Shown in pieces: positions 47,447 to 59,292 of a stretch of 64,000 nucleotides of DNA. Position numbers and translations under genes: made by a program. The stretch spans positions 90,649,491-90,713,490 of the forward strand of contig CM037595.1 in the NCBI GenBank assembly GCA_021018995.1, written 5' to 3'. Source of the DNA: Chloranthus sessilifolius. Taxonomy: Eukaryota > Streptophyta > Magnoliopsida > Chloranthales > Chloranthaceae. Numbering within the stretch: the first letter of the stretch is position 1; every line of letters starts with the position of its first letter. Under the pieces are notes generated by a model, which searched no databases, was not told the origin of the DNA, and saw only the letters and a list, made by a program, of their open reading frames with translations.

Positions 47447-49530
47447 ATGATGCGCTCCACGGAGTATCCAACCTACTCTGCAACCCGAGCCTTCCTCGGC
47501 CGTTCGATCCTCAGCATCCGCCGTAACCAAGTAGTCTCCATGGAACCCAACGAAGACCAAGTGTTCGAACAACTCCAACTCTTTCAAAACCAGGTAGCCG
47601 TCCGATTACTCGACCTCTCCCCGTCATCATCATCAGACCGTCTACTCTCAATCTCGTGGCTCCAGAAGCTCCTCGACGCCTTCCTCTGCTGCGAAGAAGA
47701 ATTCAAAGCCATCGTCTTCTGTAAAGCCAAGCCGCCGATCGATCGGCTCCTAGCCGACTTCCTCGACCGCGCCCTCAAGTCCCTCGACATCTGCAATGCC
47801 GTTACTCACGGCGTGGACTCCCTTCAACGCCGTTACAAGCAAGCTGAGATCGCCGTCGCTGCACTCAATCAGACGCCGCTCGGCCAAGCGCAGATTCGCC
47901 GGGCAATCCGCGCGTTGAATTCGATTCCAGCTGGTGCTGATGCGGGCGACGGGTACGGCACGGGGGAGCGTGCGTGGTCGTTTGGGCGGAAGGGGAGCAG
48001 CAGTAGAGGCGGCGCCGGCGCAGTTGTCACTGACGGGGGCAGCGCACATTCGCGGTCTCCTTCGGGGACGTGGTCGGCCGCCAAGCAGGTGCAGTCACAA
48101 AAAAATCGTTTTTTTTGGTCTTTTTCCCGAAAAAATCGTATAAAATGCGTCTTTTTATGTTTTCTCAAAAAAATTCAGTTGATTTCCTTTTATTTCTTCT
48201 TTTTTGTTTGCATTTTTTTCAGAACGTCTTTACTGCCGTTCTTACCACTATGCTCCGATATTTCCCCCTTTATTCTCATATTTTCGATTTTGATTTTCCT
48301 TATAAAAACTTCAAAAAAAAAAATTATACTTTCTCCATTTTCCTGTGAATTTTCTCAAATTTTCATAACTTGATGTATTTTCTCAAATTTTCCCCAATTT
48401 TCCTGTAGATTACGCATTTTCCCCTGCCGTCGTCTTATTTGCGTACTCCGTCTTCGTGAGTCGATGAGCAGATGCAGGCGATGGCGGCGAATTTAGCTCC
48501 GTCACAACGGGTGGCGGAGATCGGAGAGCTAGATCTTTTCCACCCAAAAAAATCGTATAAAAAGCTTATAAAATGTGTCTTTTTCCATGATTTATTATTT
48601 ATGTTTAATTTTTATAATTTCTCGAAAATAATCTTGGTTTTTTCCATGCACTTCATTTTTTTTTTTTACAAAAATTTTCATTGCCGTACTTACTCGTGCA
48701 CTCCGATTTGTCCCTTTTATTCTCGTACTTTCAATTTTTTTTGTCCGTATAAAAACTCATAAAATGCGTCTTTTTCATAGTTTATTCATAAATTTTATAA
48801 TTTCTCGATTTTCCCGATTTTTCATGTACATTCCGTTCTTTTCGAATTTTCTGAGTTTTTCCTTTGCCGAAATTTTCATAATTTAATATATTTTTCAACT
48901 TTCCCCAATTTTCCCTTACATAAGTTTTTCGGAGTTTTTCCCTTGCCGAAATTTTTATAATTTAATATATTTTTTAACTTTTCCCAAATTTCCAATGAGC
49001 AGGTGCAGGCAATAGCGGCGAATTTAGCTCCGCCACCGCGTGTGGCGGAGATCGGAGGGCTAGGATTGCCCGTGTACACTATGAACCTGGTTCTGGTTTT
49101 CGTGATGTGGGCGCTCGTAGTAGCGATACCGTGCCAGGACGGCGGCAGTATAACGATGCATTTTCCGGTAGTGGCACGACACTTGGCGTGGGCAGCCCCC
49201 ATGAGTAGATTGCATGACGGAATTGTGGAGGAATGGAAGAAGGAGAAAAAGGGGTGGGCTGGATTGTTGGAGGAGCTGCAGAGGTTGGAGAGTTGCAGGC
49301 AGGAATTGATGGAAGTGGGAGATTCTGCGAGGTTTCCAATGGCAGAAGAGCGAGCGGCGGAGATCCGGCGGATTGCTGCTGATCTAACGGAGATCTGTAG
49401 GAATATGGAGGATGGGTTGGGTCCTTTGCGGTGCAGAGTCAGGGAGGTTTTCCATCGGATCGTAAGAAGTAGAGCAGAGGTTCTTGATTGCTTGGATCAA
49501 GCGAATCGATCTTCAGCGGTGTCGTTTTAG
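47447..49530 (+). CDS. ROH1-family protein, two exons
   Basis: Exon 1 is 47447-48088 and exon 2 is 49003-49530; the intron has GT at 48089 and AG at 49001-49002. Phase is 0 on both sides, giving 389 residues. Exon 1 encodes FLGRSILSIRRNQVVSME, SWLQKLLDAFLCCEEEFKA and LDICNAVTHGVDSLQR. Exon 2 has a hydrophobic segment around VYTMNLVLVFVMWALVVAI and ends with REVFHRIVRSRAEVLDCLDQA. These are hallmarks of the ROH1/BYPASS1-related (DUF793-type) family. Arabidopsis ROH1 binds Exo70 exocyst subunits and affects secretion (known from the family). ATG at 47450 is also possible; family members start shortly before the TEY word, as here. No break is seen, so the gene looks functional. Confidence 0.92.
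48089..49002 (+). other. ROH1-like intron with internal duplications and a decoy exon copy
   Basis: The intron is built from repeated segments. A block from about 48110 to 48320 recurs at about 48540-48760 (shared words AAATCGTATAAAA and CCGTTCTTACCAC-like). The segment 48472-48534 is a close copy of the first 63 bases of exon 2, including its AG acceptor. A third duplication of about 85 bp lies at 48840-48920 and 48925-48992 (TTGCCGAAATTTTCATAATT). See findings. Confidence 0.85.
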
Positions 49531-49707
49531 TAACACAAATTTGAATTCTTCAAATTTGGGAGGTAGGATGTAAGAATGTGATTATCATCCTTACCAGATT
49601 TCAGTTCAGGTTTTGGTCGTAATGGTATTTAGCTAAAATTACCTATAAATTGACTGAATTTATTGGTTTTCATTGGTCATCACCCTGATGGTGATGATGA
49701 TGATAAT

Positions 49708-50180
49708 AATGATGCATAATTGATTAATTGTATATGGTTTTGGCGTCCATGAACTAGATTTCAAACAGAAAAGAAAAAAAGAAAAAGAAAAGAACATGAA
49801 GAATGAATTAAGGGTGAAAGATTCAAGGGCTTGTGTAGATGATTGTAGCTTTTGTGGACTTTGTGAATTGTAATCCGGTGTGTTGGGTCATACTTGGTTG
49901 GGGCTAGAGTGAATTTGGTGACTGGTGTTTGATGTATAATTGACTTAATTGTTTATGATTTTGGTGTCCATGAACTGGAGTTAAACAGAAAGAAAAAGAG
50001 GAATGATTCAAGGGGTTGTGTAGATAATTGTAGCTTTTGTGAACTTTGTGAATTGTAATCCAGTGTGTTGGAAGAAGTAGGAGAAGAGGAAATTAGGGGT
50101 GAATGATTCAAGGGCGTTTTTGTCGATGGTTGTAGCTTTTGTGAATTGTAATACAGTGTGTTGGGTCATACTTGTACCAA
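49708..50180 (+). repeat. Tandem repeats downstream of the ROH1-like gene
   Basis: Three diverged copies share GGTGTCCATGAACT-like words, then GAATGATTCAAGGG, then TGTAGCTTTTGTG, then GTGAATTGTAAT and CAGTGTGTTGG. They begin at about 49708, 49930 and 50095, with the last one shortened. They lie in or just past the 3' untranslated region, so transcript ends could differ between alleles. Confidence 0.85.
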
Positions 50181-52117
50181 ATCTAGAATATGTAAATTTT
50201 ACATACACTTGTTTAATATATATAATATTCCTCTGGGTTATGAATTTTTGAGTTTATGTTCAATGTAAGGCTTAGTGATCACTAGAACATAATAATTTGT
50301 GACTTCCCATATTCTTCTCTAATTCTACCATATATGCCTCCTACAAACAAAACAGGAATTAATGGCAATCAAAAGACCAATTTCATGAGAAATGTAAGAT
50401 GCAATAGGAAGCCATTTGACAATATAGTTTCAAACCTGAGCAGGGGAAAAGGGGCTGCAAACGACTTGGGTCCTGTCCGGGTCAACCCAATTACGTTCTA
50501 CCTCAACCTGACCCGGCCCTAATACCAAAAACTTGGGTCAGGTCAGATTGAGTTAGGATATGAGGCAAAGAGTGAGGTCAGGTTGGATTCTGGTCAAGAA
50601 TCCAGGACCTGAACCTGACCTGTTCAATAAATTAATTGAGATGTCCAACTCCACCTGACCTAACGGGTCCGGATTTGGGACCCGAACCTAACCCATGGCC
50701 GGCTGGGTCACTCGGCCAGTCAGGTAAACTTGACGGTCCTGATCCATTGCAGCCCTAGGAGAACTTATGGGTTAACAGGCGTGATATATCATATGAAATT
50801 GTTGCCTTATTACCAAAAAAATTGGTCCAGCATGTAATGTAACAGATCCAGGTAATAGAAAGATGTTGTGAAGCCCACTGGACAGAGAAAGCATCTAATC
50901 TTATTATACTAACTGTAATGAGTCTTTTATGCAAGGGTTGCTAGGAAGAATGCCATTTCTCTTCAATGGTTTGTGATTCTTTTGTGTGATGGAATCTAAA
51001 TGGATCTGACGATCCGACCATCCAAAATTAAGCCTAAAGATCTAGGAGCACGATCAATCAAAAATAATAAATTTATAACTTATAAATATGTGCACCTTGA
51101 GCGTTAGCCATCGATGGTTGGTTGCCGATCTTCAACGATGTTCTCGCGTTCAATGTCTCCTAGCACAATGGGGATGCTCTCGCCAATAGGGAGGATTGAA
51201 TTCTGTCGAGCTATCGTTGGGACCAGGCACCCCTTATATTTATAGCTAAAGAGTCCTATCCCATTAAGGACTGAAATTGCTAATTATAGTGTGATTAGAA
51301 ATCACAATCATACCTTAACTGAAAGACTCAACAATCAGTTGCCTATTCTTTTCAAACTCACCAGAATAGCAATTGTACATCTTAAGGTTGATCTTATACC
51401 ATTCATCGGTCAACGGATTTGACCATAGTGATGGCCACCAAAATAGGAACTTCTAACAGTCTGTACTTGGTTTTCGACTCTAAGAAACGGGCAATTTTAT
51501 TTAGAGCTTACGATTCTAGTTGTAACTGGGGTTTTCTCAACTACAAAATTGGTAGGATGGTTCAAACTGATCTAAACTCTTGCAATATTTGATTCTTCTC
51601 TCTTAACTAACTTTTGTTTTAATTGTAATTTCAGGTGCCGGAATCAATGTACAAGATGCATGATTGATTTTATCAAGAACTTTCGCGATAGTCCGGATAG
51701 TGTTTTTTTGGAGATAGTGGATGAAAAAGACGATTTTTTTTTTGGCATTTTAGGTGAGCCTCTAAACTAGTAAAATTTTGGCCCGACTCGATATTTGACA
51801 TCCCTAATTCCTATGACTGACTCTATTTCAAATGTACGTATCGATATCAGTTGATACTTGATACCATGATAACAATAAATATGAGTAACATTCGTGATAG
51901 TAATCACACCATACATCTTTAGATTATGGTCTCTAATTTGCATTTTACACTTACGAAAAATGTGAAATGTGTCATGTATCGATAAAAAAACAGGGTTATT
52001 GTGAAATATCATACTTGCCCCCTACATACCTGAGTAGTTGAAAGGTAAAAAATGACTGACATAGTCAATAGTTGAATAAAAAGGAGAAAACTGGATGATG
52101 ATTCTACACTTGGTAAC
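50181..52117. other. Intergenic region with a hAT-type MITE
   Basis: At 50450-50757 the ends AGGGGCTGCAAACG and CATTGCAGCCCTA form an inverted pair. The inside is rich in GACCTGAC and GGGTC words. The left flank GGGGAAA and right flank GGAGAACT do not make a clean TSD. The part 51000-51470 has no open frame and no recognised family; 51620-51760 likewise. No gene seen. Confidence 0.55.
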
Positions 52118-52236
52118 CAAGTGTGTTGGCGCAGTGGTCAGGACCGAACCTCAAGAAGCGGAGGTTCTGAGTTCGAATCCCACCCCTTGTTGACCACTTG
52201 CAGAGATTTATCCCTACTGACTGGTGCAAGAGTATA
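52118..52236 (+). mobile_element. SINE (family A), shorter copy
   Basis: The head GTTGGCGCAGTGGTCAGGAC and the B-box region GGTTCTGAGTTCGAATCCCA match the copy at 15532-15722. The two then share TTTATCCCTACTGACTGGT. The copy is cut soon after that, so it is 3'-truncated or diverged. The intact GTTCGAATCC B-box is closer to a tRNA than in the first copy. No TSD was fixed. It is not a tRNA gene, because no tRNA-like 5' half with an anticodon stem can be read. Confidence 0.85.
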
Positions 52237-52639
52237 GCTCAAGGGTATTAACATGACCTGCTTCTGATGATACATCTAATTCATTATCCTCATCAAATCA
52301 CCCTCTCCACCGAATCCTTATATATATATATGGGCTGATTGCATTCCAAACTGTAGAAGTCCAAATCTACATAGCTTCCTCTCCATTCATGCCTTTCTAT
52401 AGTCTTATCTAAGCTCCTAAACTTGAAACCCACGAAACATGCTCTCTCAACTATTTCAGAATTTTTTTATGAATTTGTTCCCTGTCTTCCCCAAGATTCA
52501 ATCACCCTATCCTCCAGGGTAGACCTCATTATTTTTTTCCTCATTCTTTCCATAGAATGAAATTTGTCTCCCTCTATGAAACTATTTACACTTGAGTTTC
52601 TTTGAGCGTTGTTTTTGTCTCATCATATCTGGAATTTGC

Positions 52640-52985
52640 TTTGTATTGTTTTACATAATTGATCTTTAAGGGGAACACTATTTAGACATTTATAATTAAT
52701 TAGTGGCAGTGCATGTGATAACAAATTAAACTTTGATTCCATATTACACATATCTCGAAAAGTGGTCCAAGAATCATGTTGATGTGCGCTCATGATTATG
52801 TTAACTTTTTGGGATATGTGTCATCTGAAATAAAAATTCGATTGTTCGATGATAGACTCATGATCTCAAGATCAATTGTGTGGAAGATTCAAAAGAAAAA
52901 TGATATTCATCATCTGATTTAAAGCAGCCAACAATTAAAGCAGATAAAACTCAAGTTAAGAAGGAAAAATCTTGGGTTGTAAATA
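52640..52985. mobile_element. Foldback repeat family copy (52.7 kb)
   Basis: It contains TCTCGAAAAGTGGTCCAAG and, inverted, TTTTTGGGATATGTGTCATC, then CATGATCTCAAGATCAATTG and AATGATATTCATCATCTGAT. The words follow the same order as the copies at 40530, 53380 and 58000. Borders are approximate. Confidence 0.65.
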
Positions 52986-53029
52986 GAGTTGTCATTTGAT
53001 AACAAGACTATTTCGTCTTCTGTCACAAG

Positions 53030-53349
53030 CATAGCGACCAAGTATAGACATGAGAATAAAGCGGCTCCGAAAATATACGAAAAAAAATAATAAATTTGTG
53101 TAATTTTGGAAAAAAGCGAGAAAATTATGAAAATAAAAAATATATTAATAATTATAAAAAATAAAAAATATACATGTTTTGACCAAACAAGGGTTTTAAC
53201 ATGAAAAAAGGGATTTAAAACGTATTTAAAAAAAAAACGGGTTTAAAACACGTTTTTTTTTTTTTCAAAACAGGAATTTTTCGAATAAAACGTTTTTTTC
53301 GGAGTTTTTTTTCGTTTTTTCCAAAAAAAACGTGGGTTTGGTCACTATG
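53030..53349. mobile_element. MITE with CATAGYGACCAA ends, imperfect 8-bp TSD
   Basis: It starts CATAGCGACCAA and ends TTTGGTCACTATG. It is flanked by GTCACAAG at 53022-53029 and GTCCCAAG at 53350-53357 (one mismatch). The interior is A/T tracts with repeated AAAAAACG words. The TSD length fits a hAT-type origin. Confidence 0.8.
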
Positions 53350-53369
53350 GTCCCAAGGGTACCCTTTAT

Positions 53370-54140
53370 TTTTGCGACTACCAAATCTTGGAGGGCACCT
53401 ACGCTTAAAATTATTGGGTGATTTGAATCATACGTTGGAGATCATTTTCATTCCAATCTTAGACACAAATGATCTGAATATCATGGGCGTACCATTAGAC
53501 AGTCTATTTATTGATACTACAAAATGAACCCAAAAATCACGTGTCACACATCGTGCTCAAACGTGATGTCCGAATCACTTTTTGGGATTTGTGTCACACA
53601 AAAAAAAATTGACCGTTTGATGCTAGTGGAAGATTAATGGGGCGAAAAACTCTAGCGTCCAATCCATTTAATGATTTTCAGTGCAGGGAGCCCCTTTACA
53701 AATAAAGGTTCCCTTGTCATAAATGCATTGTGATCGGCATGCGGTAATTAGAGTATCTTTATTTACAACTAATGATTCTTTCTTTCGACTTGGGTTTCAC
53801 GTACTTTAAGCCATTGACTGCTTTTTGACTGCTTTGAATCCTACGATGAAGAAATCTTTCTTCCCAAAATTTAACACGATAAATCTTGAGATTATAGGTA
53901 TACCATTAAATAGAGAGATTTTGATTTCACAAGGTAAACATTCTAAAAAATAACAAGATCATGGCATACATGATGAGTGGTTCTCTTATCACTTTTTTGG
54001 GATGTGTTCCTTATGAATGCAAAATTTAGTCGTCTAACGATAGAAAATTAATCTCAAAATATATTATAAAGAAAATGGAGATGAAAAATGATCTCCTATC
54101 ATTTGATAGAAAGGTTGCGTATGACATAGCTCTTTGATGG
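53370..54140. mobile_element. Foldback repeat family, two adjacent copies
   Basis: The first (53380-53720) pairs CACGTGTCACACATCGTGC with GTGTCACACA words around a centre near 53560. The second (53770-54130) has the same order with CACTTTTTTGGGATGTGTTCC. Both include GATCATTTTCATTCCAATC-type ends. They lie head to tail after the 53030 MITE. Confidence 0.65.
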
Positions 54141-54529
54141 TCCCTCCCACAGCAGAGTTCACATGATTTAGTTGGTTCATGTTCTCTTTTCTAACTCCCT
54201 ACAAAGGAGGATTTACATGTTCTAGCAGTGCTCTCTACTAACTCCCTACCATAGCAAATAAAATCTGCTCCGGCAAAGAGTGAGTAGAGAGGAGGGTAGA
54301 ACTGGTGAACATCTAAATCTTGTTATGCAAAGAGTTATCAATGAGAAGGGGTACCTGTTAAAGCAGGTAGCATGAAATTAGCAAAGATGATGGGAACTCT
54401 ACTATGGCAGGGGCTACCATAGAGCTATGCCATACACAACCAAAGTACTCATAGTTTGTAGCATGTGAAACTTCGATTGAAAAAGAACTTTGGATTAAAA
54501 ATAAAGGCACCTTAGTCATTTTTTCTTGC

Positions 54530-54860
54530 AGTAAATGTATTCATACCTACTATTGTCATTTAAAGACTTTGGAGGGGCAAAATTAGAAAGAAAATCATTT
54601 ATGGCTATTGATATAAGAGAGATTATTGGGAATATGAAAATCTCAATAAATGCATTCGCACCTACTTTTATCATTTAAAAGACATATGAAAATCGTATGT
54701 GGCTATTGATATGTGGGGGCATTATTGAAAATATGAAAATCGCAATAAATGCATTCACACCTACTGTTGTCATTTAAAAGACTTTAGAGGGACAAAATTA
54801 GAAGAAAATTTGTATATGGCTATTGATATGAGGGGTATTATTAGGAATATGAAAAGCAGA
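54530..54860. repeat. Tandem repeat of about 100-115 bp, three copies
   Basis: The words AATGTATTCATACCTAC, AATGCATTCGCACCTAC and AATGCATTCACACCTAC begin at about 54533, 54647 and 54748. Each is followed by CATTTAAA and GGCTATTGATAT. The middle copy is shorter. Non-coding. Confidence 0.88.
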
Positions 54861-55439
54861 CCATACTAACTATGCAACGAAATTTTTTAAGAATTATATT
54901 ATCTTTTTATATATAGGGTATAGATATATTTTTAAGGCGTTGGGGAATACGTATAAGCGAACAAGATGACTTGTGTGTCCAGTGGCCAGATCACATGCCA
55001 CGTGGCATGATCAACCTAAAACAAATCCTGTTTTGGGTTGATCAGTCATAGGACATGTGATTTTAAAAAATATATACTATTATTTTGACTTTTTCCCCTC
55101 CATTTGATGGTCATAAATAAGGTAATTACCAAGACTTTGGTGCATTTTCTCAACTTTGACCACATTTTTAACGGTGGAAAAGTCATACAAATAAATTTTT
55201 TTTAAGGGGATCTGATCAACCTTGCCTAAGTTGCCATGGCACCCAAACCTCATGATGGACGCCACATGATTGCCAAATGTTGGTGGGTGTAGAGATTTCT
55301 CTACACCCAGGCGCATATTCCCGAGCCTCTATTTTTAATTGTTGATTTTTAAATAATATCTTTTAAAAGTTTTCTAATTATAGTAGAAATTATATTCTAT
55401 TTTTTTTCTAAACTGCTTAAGTAAATTATATAAATTTAC

Positions 55440-56115
55440 AAATGGTTATCTTCTCCAACACTCATCTTGTCAAACTTGCATCTTCTCCAACGCTCACTTT
55501 CTCGAGCTTTTCTCTTCTCCAACCCTTTTCTAGCTGGTACAGGTGTTTGTTTTTCGGTGAATCGCAAAATCAACTCCAATGCTCATTTTCTCAAGTTTTT
55601 CTATTCTCTAGTCCTTTTATGGCCAGCACCAGTATTCGTTTTCCGGCGACTTGCAAAAGCGACTCCCAAAAGCCCCTCCTATGACTTTTTCTCAAGTTTT
55701 TTTGTCTTTTCTTCACGCAAAAGCGACTCCAACGCTCATCTTCTTCAACTCTTTTCCATTTGGTGTCGGTGTTCGTTCTTTGGCGACTCGTAAAAGCCCC
55801 TTCTCAAGCTTTGTTGCATTTTTTGGTCACTCGTGAAAGCCCCTTCTCAAGCTTTGTTGTATTTTTTGGTCACTCGTGAAAGGTGCTCCAATGCTCATCT
55901 TCGTAAGTGTTCCTCATCTTCAATCCATTATTGGCTGGCAACGGTGTTTATTTGTCAACGACTCACAAAAGCCTCTTCTGTAGCCTTTTCTCAAACTTTG
56001 TTGTATTTTTCGGCGACTTGCAAAAGTGACTCCAATGCTCATCTTTTCAAGCTTTTTTCTTCTCCAACCCCTTTTCGGTTGACACTGGTATTAATTTTTC
56101 GACGAAAAGTAGTCA
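55440..56115. repeat. Complex tandem array, about 110-bp units
   Basis: Diverged units share CTCATCTTCTCCAA-like, GGCTGGCA-CCGGTGTT-like and GGCGACTCGCAAAAGCGACTCC-like words in the same order. At least six units or half units are visible. Weakly open frames on the plus strand come from a common unit length, not from a gene. Confidence 0.8.
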
Positions 56116-56124
56116 TTAAAATAT

Positions 56125-56587
56125 AGAACAAAGATTTGAAGTGCATTTTTTGTGCATATTGTAGTGAAATGCTAAAAGCAGTATATTTTATTGCAAGGAT
56201 TGTCGAGTATATTTCTATGCACCGCAAAAGGTCTATGATGCGGTACAATGTATTTTACTAGATGTAGTACATTTCATGCATTGTAAAAGGCCTTTGGTGC
56301 ATTACAATGCATTCCAATAGATGTAGTGCATTTTAATTCACTTTTAATGGTCTCAAATGCATTATCATTGCATTAGAGGCATAGATAATCGATCTTTGAA
56401 GTGTAAAATCCTAAGATGCATTACCATTACACTAGATATACTGCACAATCGACTTTGAAGTGCATAATCTTAAGGTGCATTATCATTGCAATAGATATAA
56501 TACATAATTGATCTTTGAAGTATAAAATTTTCAGCTATATTACCATTGCACTAGATACAGTGCATAATCAAGTTTTGTAGTGCAAAA

Positions 56588-56618
<31 letters not shown>

Positions 56619-57005
56619 TTTTTATAATCTGAGTATTCAGGCCTCTCAGAGCACCCACCTAATTTCAGGGACACATGTGCACCCCAAATTCAACATATCT
56701 TTGAGTCGTAGGGATATAAATCCTAGGGTGGCCTCGGGGAGGGGAGATTGAACTTAGGTCTCACCTTTGGCGGGAACACAGCCATTCAACAACCCCTTGA
56801 GACATAATTATTGCAGTAGATTTAAATTGCAATACAATTGCATTAGAAACAATGTATAATCAAGCTTTGAAGTGAAAAATCTTAAAGGGCATTACCTTTC
56901 AAGTAGATAATGTGATAATTTGGGCATCCAACTCAAAATTAGTTGGCAATGGATTTTATAAGAGGAGAGATGAGACTGTGAATAATCGAGCTTTGAAGTG
57001 CATGC
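56125..57005. repeat. Array of about 62-bp units around GCATTACCATTGCA, split by a SINE
   Basis: Units contain TTTGAAGTGCAAAATC, then AAGGTGCATTACCATTGCA, then CTAGATACAGTGCATAATC, in variant form. They run from about 56230 to 56590 and resume at 56805-57000 on the far side of the SINE. The words are rich in ATGCA/TGCAT palindromes. Confidence 0.85.
56622..56803 (-). mobile_element. SINE (family B), minus strand
   Basis: On the minus strand it reads CAAGGGGTTGTTGAATGGC at the head, then GAGGCCACCCTAGGATTTAT, then GAATTTGGGGTGCACATG, and ends GATTATAAAAATATA. The same order occurs at 63067-63270. The B-box region (GACCTAAGTTCAATCTC) is damaged. It interrupts the 62-bp array. Confidence 0.88.
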
Positions 57006-57599
57006 AAGGGTAACTTTGGTATTTTCTAGAGCCTTAAAGTCACTAAGCCCTCTATTGGAACTCAATTATTTCATGTCTTATTGGGAAATTTCTCTTTAAA
57101 ATTTTAAATAAAAAATAGATATGAATATATGAATCGGCTCAATTTTTTTTTTTAATTTGGGGAACCAAGAAGGAAGAGGCTTTGTGATTTACATCGATGC
57201 CCAGGGAATATTATTCTTCATAATTATAGTATAAACCACGATTTCGACATTTATTCATCTCCGATTGGGTTAGGCATTTGATCGGAATAATGATGTGGGT
57301 AATTTGTGGCGACATCAAGTGTGCATGAATGGAGATTTCAAGGGGATCACCGATATCGTGAGATTGTTGATCATAATTGTTGTCAAGCTGGAGCTAAGGA
57401 AGAAGAAGTAGCCTTCCTCGCGACTTGTTGGATCTAAGGAAGAAAAAGTCATCATTGTCATTATCACCGCAACTTGTCGGAACTAAGAAAGAAAAATAAG
57501 TTGTCATCATCTTCATGGTGTCATTGCGACTTGCTAGACGTAAAGGAAGAAGAAGATGAAAAATAATAAAAAGAGGGTGCTAAGTGGGGACTTTAAAAA

Positions 57600-58570
57600 A
57601 AAAGTGGTTGTTTTCAAGATTGGACACTCTATTTGTACCTACCGAATTAATGAGAGTACCTATGATGAAAACCATTGACTTCTTTGAAGTAGACTATGGA
57701 GATCATTTTTCATCCCAATCTTTCATATAATGGATCCTTAGATGAAGGGCATACCATTAGACGACAATTTTTTCATTCCACGTGGTATACATCTCAAAAA
57801 GTGATATGAAAATCATTCGCCTATGGTCTCATGATCCATTATTTGGAAGATTAGGGACGAAAAATGATATCTATTGTCATATTCAAAGCAATTAACGATT
57901 TTCAACTTTTCCAAAATTTTAGTAGGTGCAAATAGAGCTACTCTCAAGGTGGGTACTTTTCAAGATTCTATACGTATGTACCCAATACTTTTTGGTAATA
58001 AAATTAGGGTCGCTTTAGTAATACGCACAAAATCTTACTAGGCATCCACGCTAAAACTATTGATTGCTTTTGAATCAGACAATGGAGATCGTTTTTTATC
58101 CCAATCTTCCACACAAGGGATCTAAAGACCATACCAGGCGACCAATTATGATTCTAAGTGGCACAGATCTAAAAAAAAATCATTGATTATTTTGAATCAG
58201 ACGATAAAGATCTTGTTTCACCCCAATCTTCAATACAAGGGATCTAGAGACCAGGTGACCAATTTTGATTCTACCGGCATGGATCTATAAAAAGTGGCCC
58301 TAAAATTACAAGCCACACATCACGCTCAAACGTGATTTTAGGGCTTTTCTTTGGACATGTGTCACGTGAAATAAAAAATTGACCATCTAATGGTACACCC
58401 ATGATCTCAATATCCCTTGCGTACAAGATCTCAATATCCTTGGGTAAAAAAAGATCTTCGTCGCCTAACTCAAAGAAATTGATGATTTTTTATGTAGGTG
58501 CCCTCTAAGATTCCGTAGGTGCTAATAAAGCTACCCATAAAATTATGGGCTTTATAGAAAAGGCACTTTG
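57600..58570. mobile_element. Foldback repeat family, two further copies
   Basis: Copy one (57610-57960) and copy two (57990-58560) carry the same words (TCATCCCAATCTT, GGATC, TCAATTAACGATTTTCAAC and inverses). Copy two has the left part repeated (58060-58160 and 58180-58280) before the centre near 58330. This family is the most frequent one in the window. Confidence 0.7.
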
Positions 58571-59124
58571 GAAAATGGGGGTCCATTTAAAAAAGTTTCA
58601 GTGCCATATACTCTTATGAAAAGTTCCGAGTTTTAGGGATTCTCACAATAATTCGAGTCCAAGATATTTCTTGATAAATATGATTTTACTTTATTATCCT
58701 TGTATAATATTACGCTTTTGCCCTTCATCCCAATACACACCCTAGTCCAACAAAGAACAGAGAAAAAACAAATCGCCTAGGGTAAGCGAAAGCGATCTTC
58801 CATTCGAACATTTGAAGCTATTGATCATCAAAGTTGTTTCGCTCAAAGAAATCTTGTAAGTGCAAATGTGCAATATTTCTTGACATCATTACTCACTTGG
58901 ATTCCATGATCATCCCTTTCATTGGATTCCTCTGGTTCATTCTTATTATCAGCTTTGCCATCTCCTCCATAAAATCCATCTGAAAATCTAAATCTGCAAT
59001 AACCTATTTGAATTCAAATCCATTTTTTTGGAATTCAATCTACTGTTGCTATTATTTTTACCTAAATCTTTCAAATAGCCCACTTGAAACTGATTCCATT
59101 TTATAAAAAAAAAATATATCTTTT
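58571..59124. other. Spacer
   Basis: AT-rich sequence without a gene. A GC-richer piece at 58735-58860 (AAATCGCCTAGGGTAAGCG) has no open frame of note. The frame at 58988-59260 on the minus strand overlaps a LINE end. Confidence 0.35.
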
Positions 59125-59292
59125 TTTTTGAGAGAATGTTAATATTAAAAAACAAAGAAGAAGGTAAGAGAGAGGAGATTTGTGAGGGACAAATCAACCT
59201 CAAAACAGAACAAAGACACAGAGCAGCCCTGAGGAAACCCAAGGCCCATACAAAATCCATACAAGCCCAGAAAAACCTCCTATAGCAAAAGA
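59120..59292 (-). mobile_element. LINE 3' end, minus strand
   Basis: On the minus strand it reads through GGGCCTTGGGTTTCCTCAGG and TTTTTTAATATTAACATTC to a terminal A tract (T tract at 59120-59129 on the plus strand). This is the usual short 3' tail of a plant L1 copy truncated at its 5' side. It does not match the LINE at 28160 over this part. Confidence 0.55.

Noticed and set aside
48089..48373. Continuation of ROH1-like exon 1 to a stop at 48373
   Set aside because: The added residues are low-complexity; a canonical donor at 48089 joins in phase to exon 2.
52165..52185. GGTTCTGAGTTCGAATCCCA looks like the T-arm of a tRNA gene
   Set aside because: It is the B-box of a SINE; no complete cloverleaf can be drawn.
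55442..56126. Overlapping plus-strand frames rich in Ser, Phe and Leu
   Set aside because: They arise from the tandem array; no start context or domain, and all frames are equally open.
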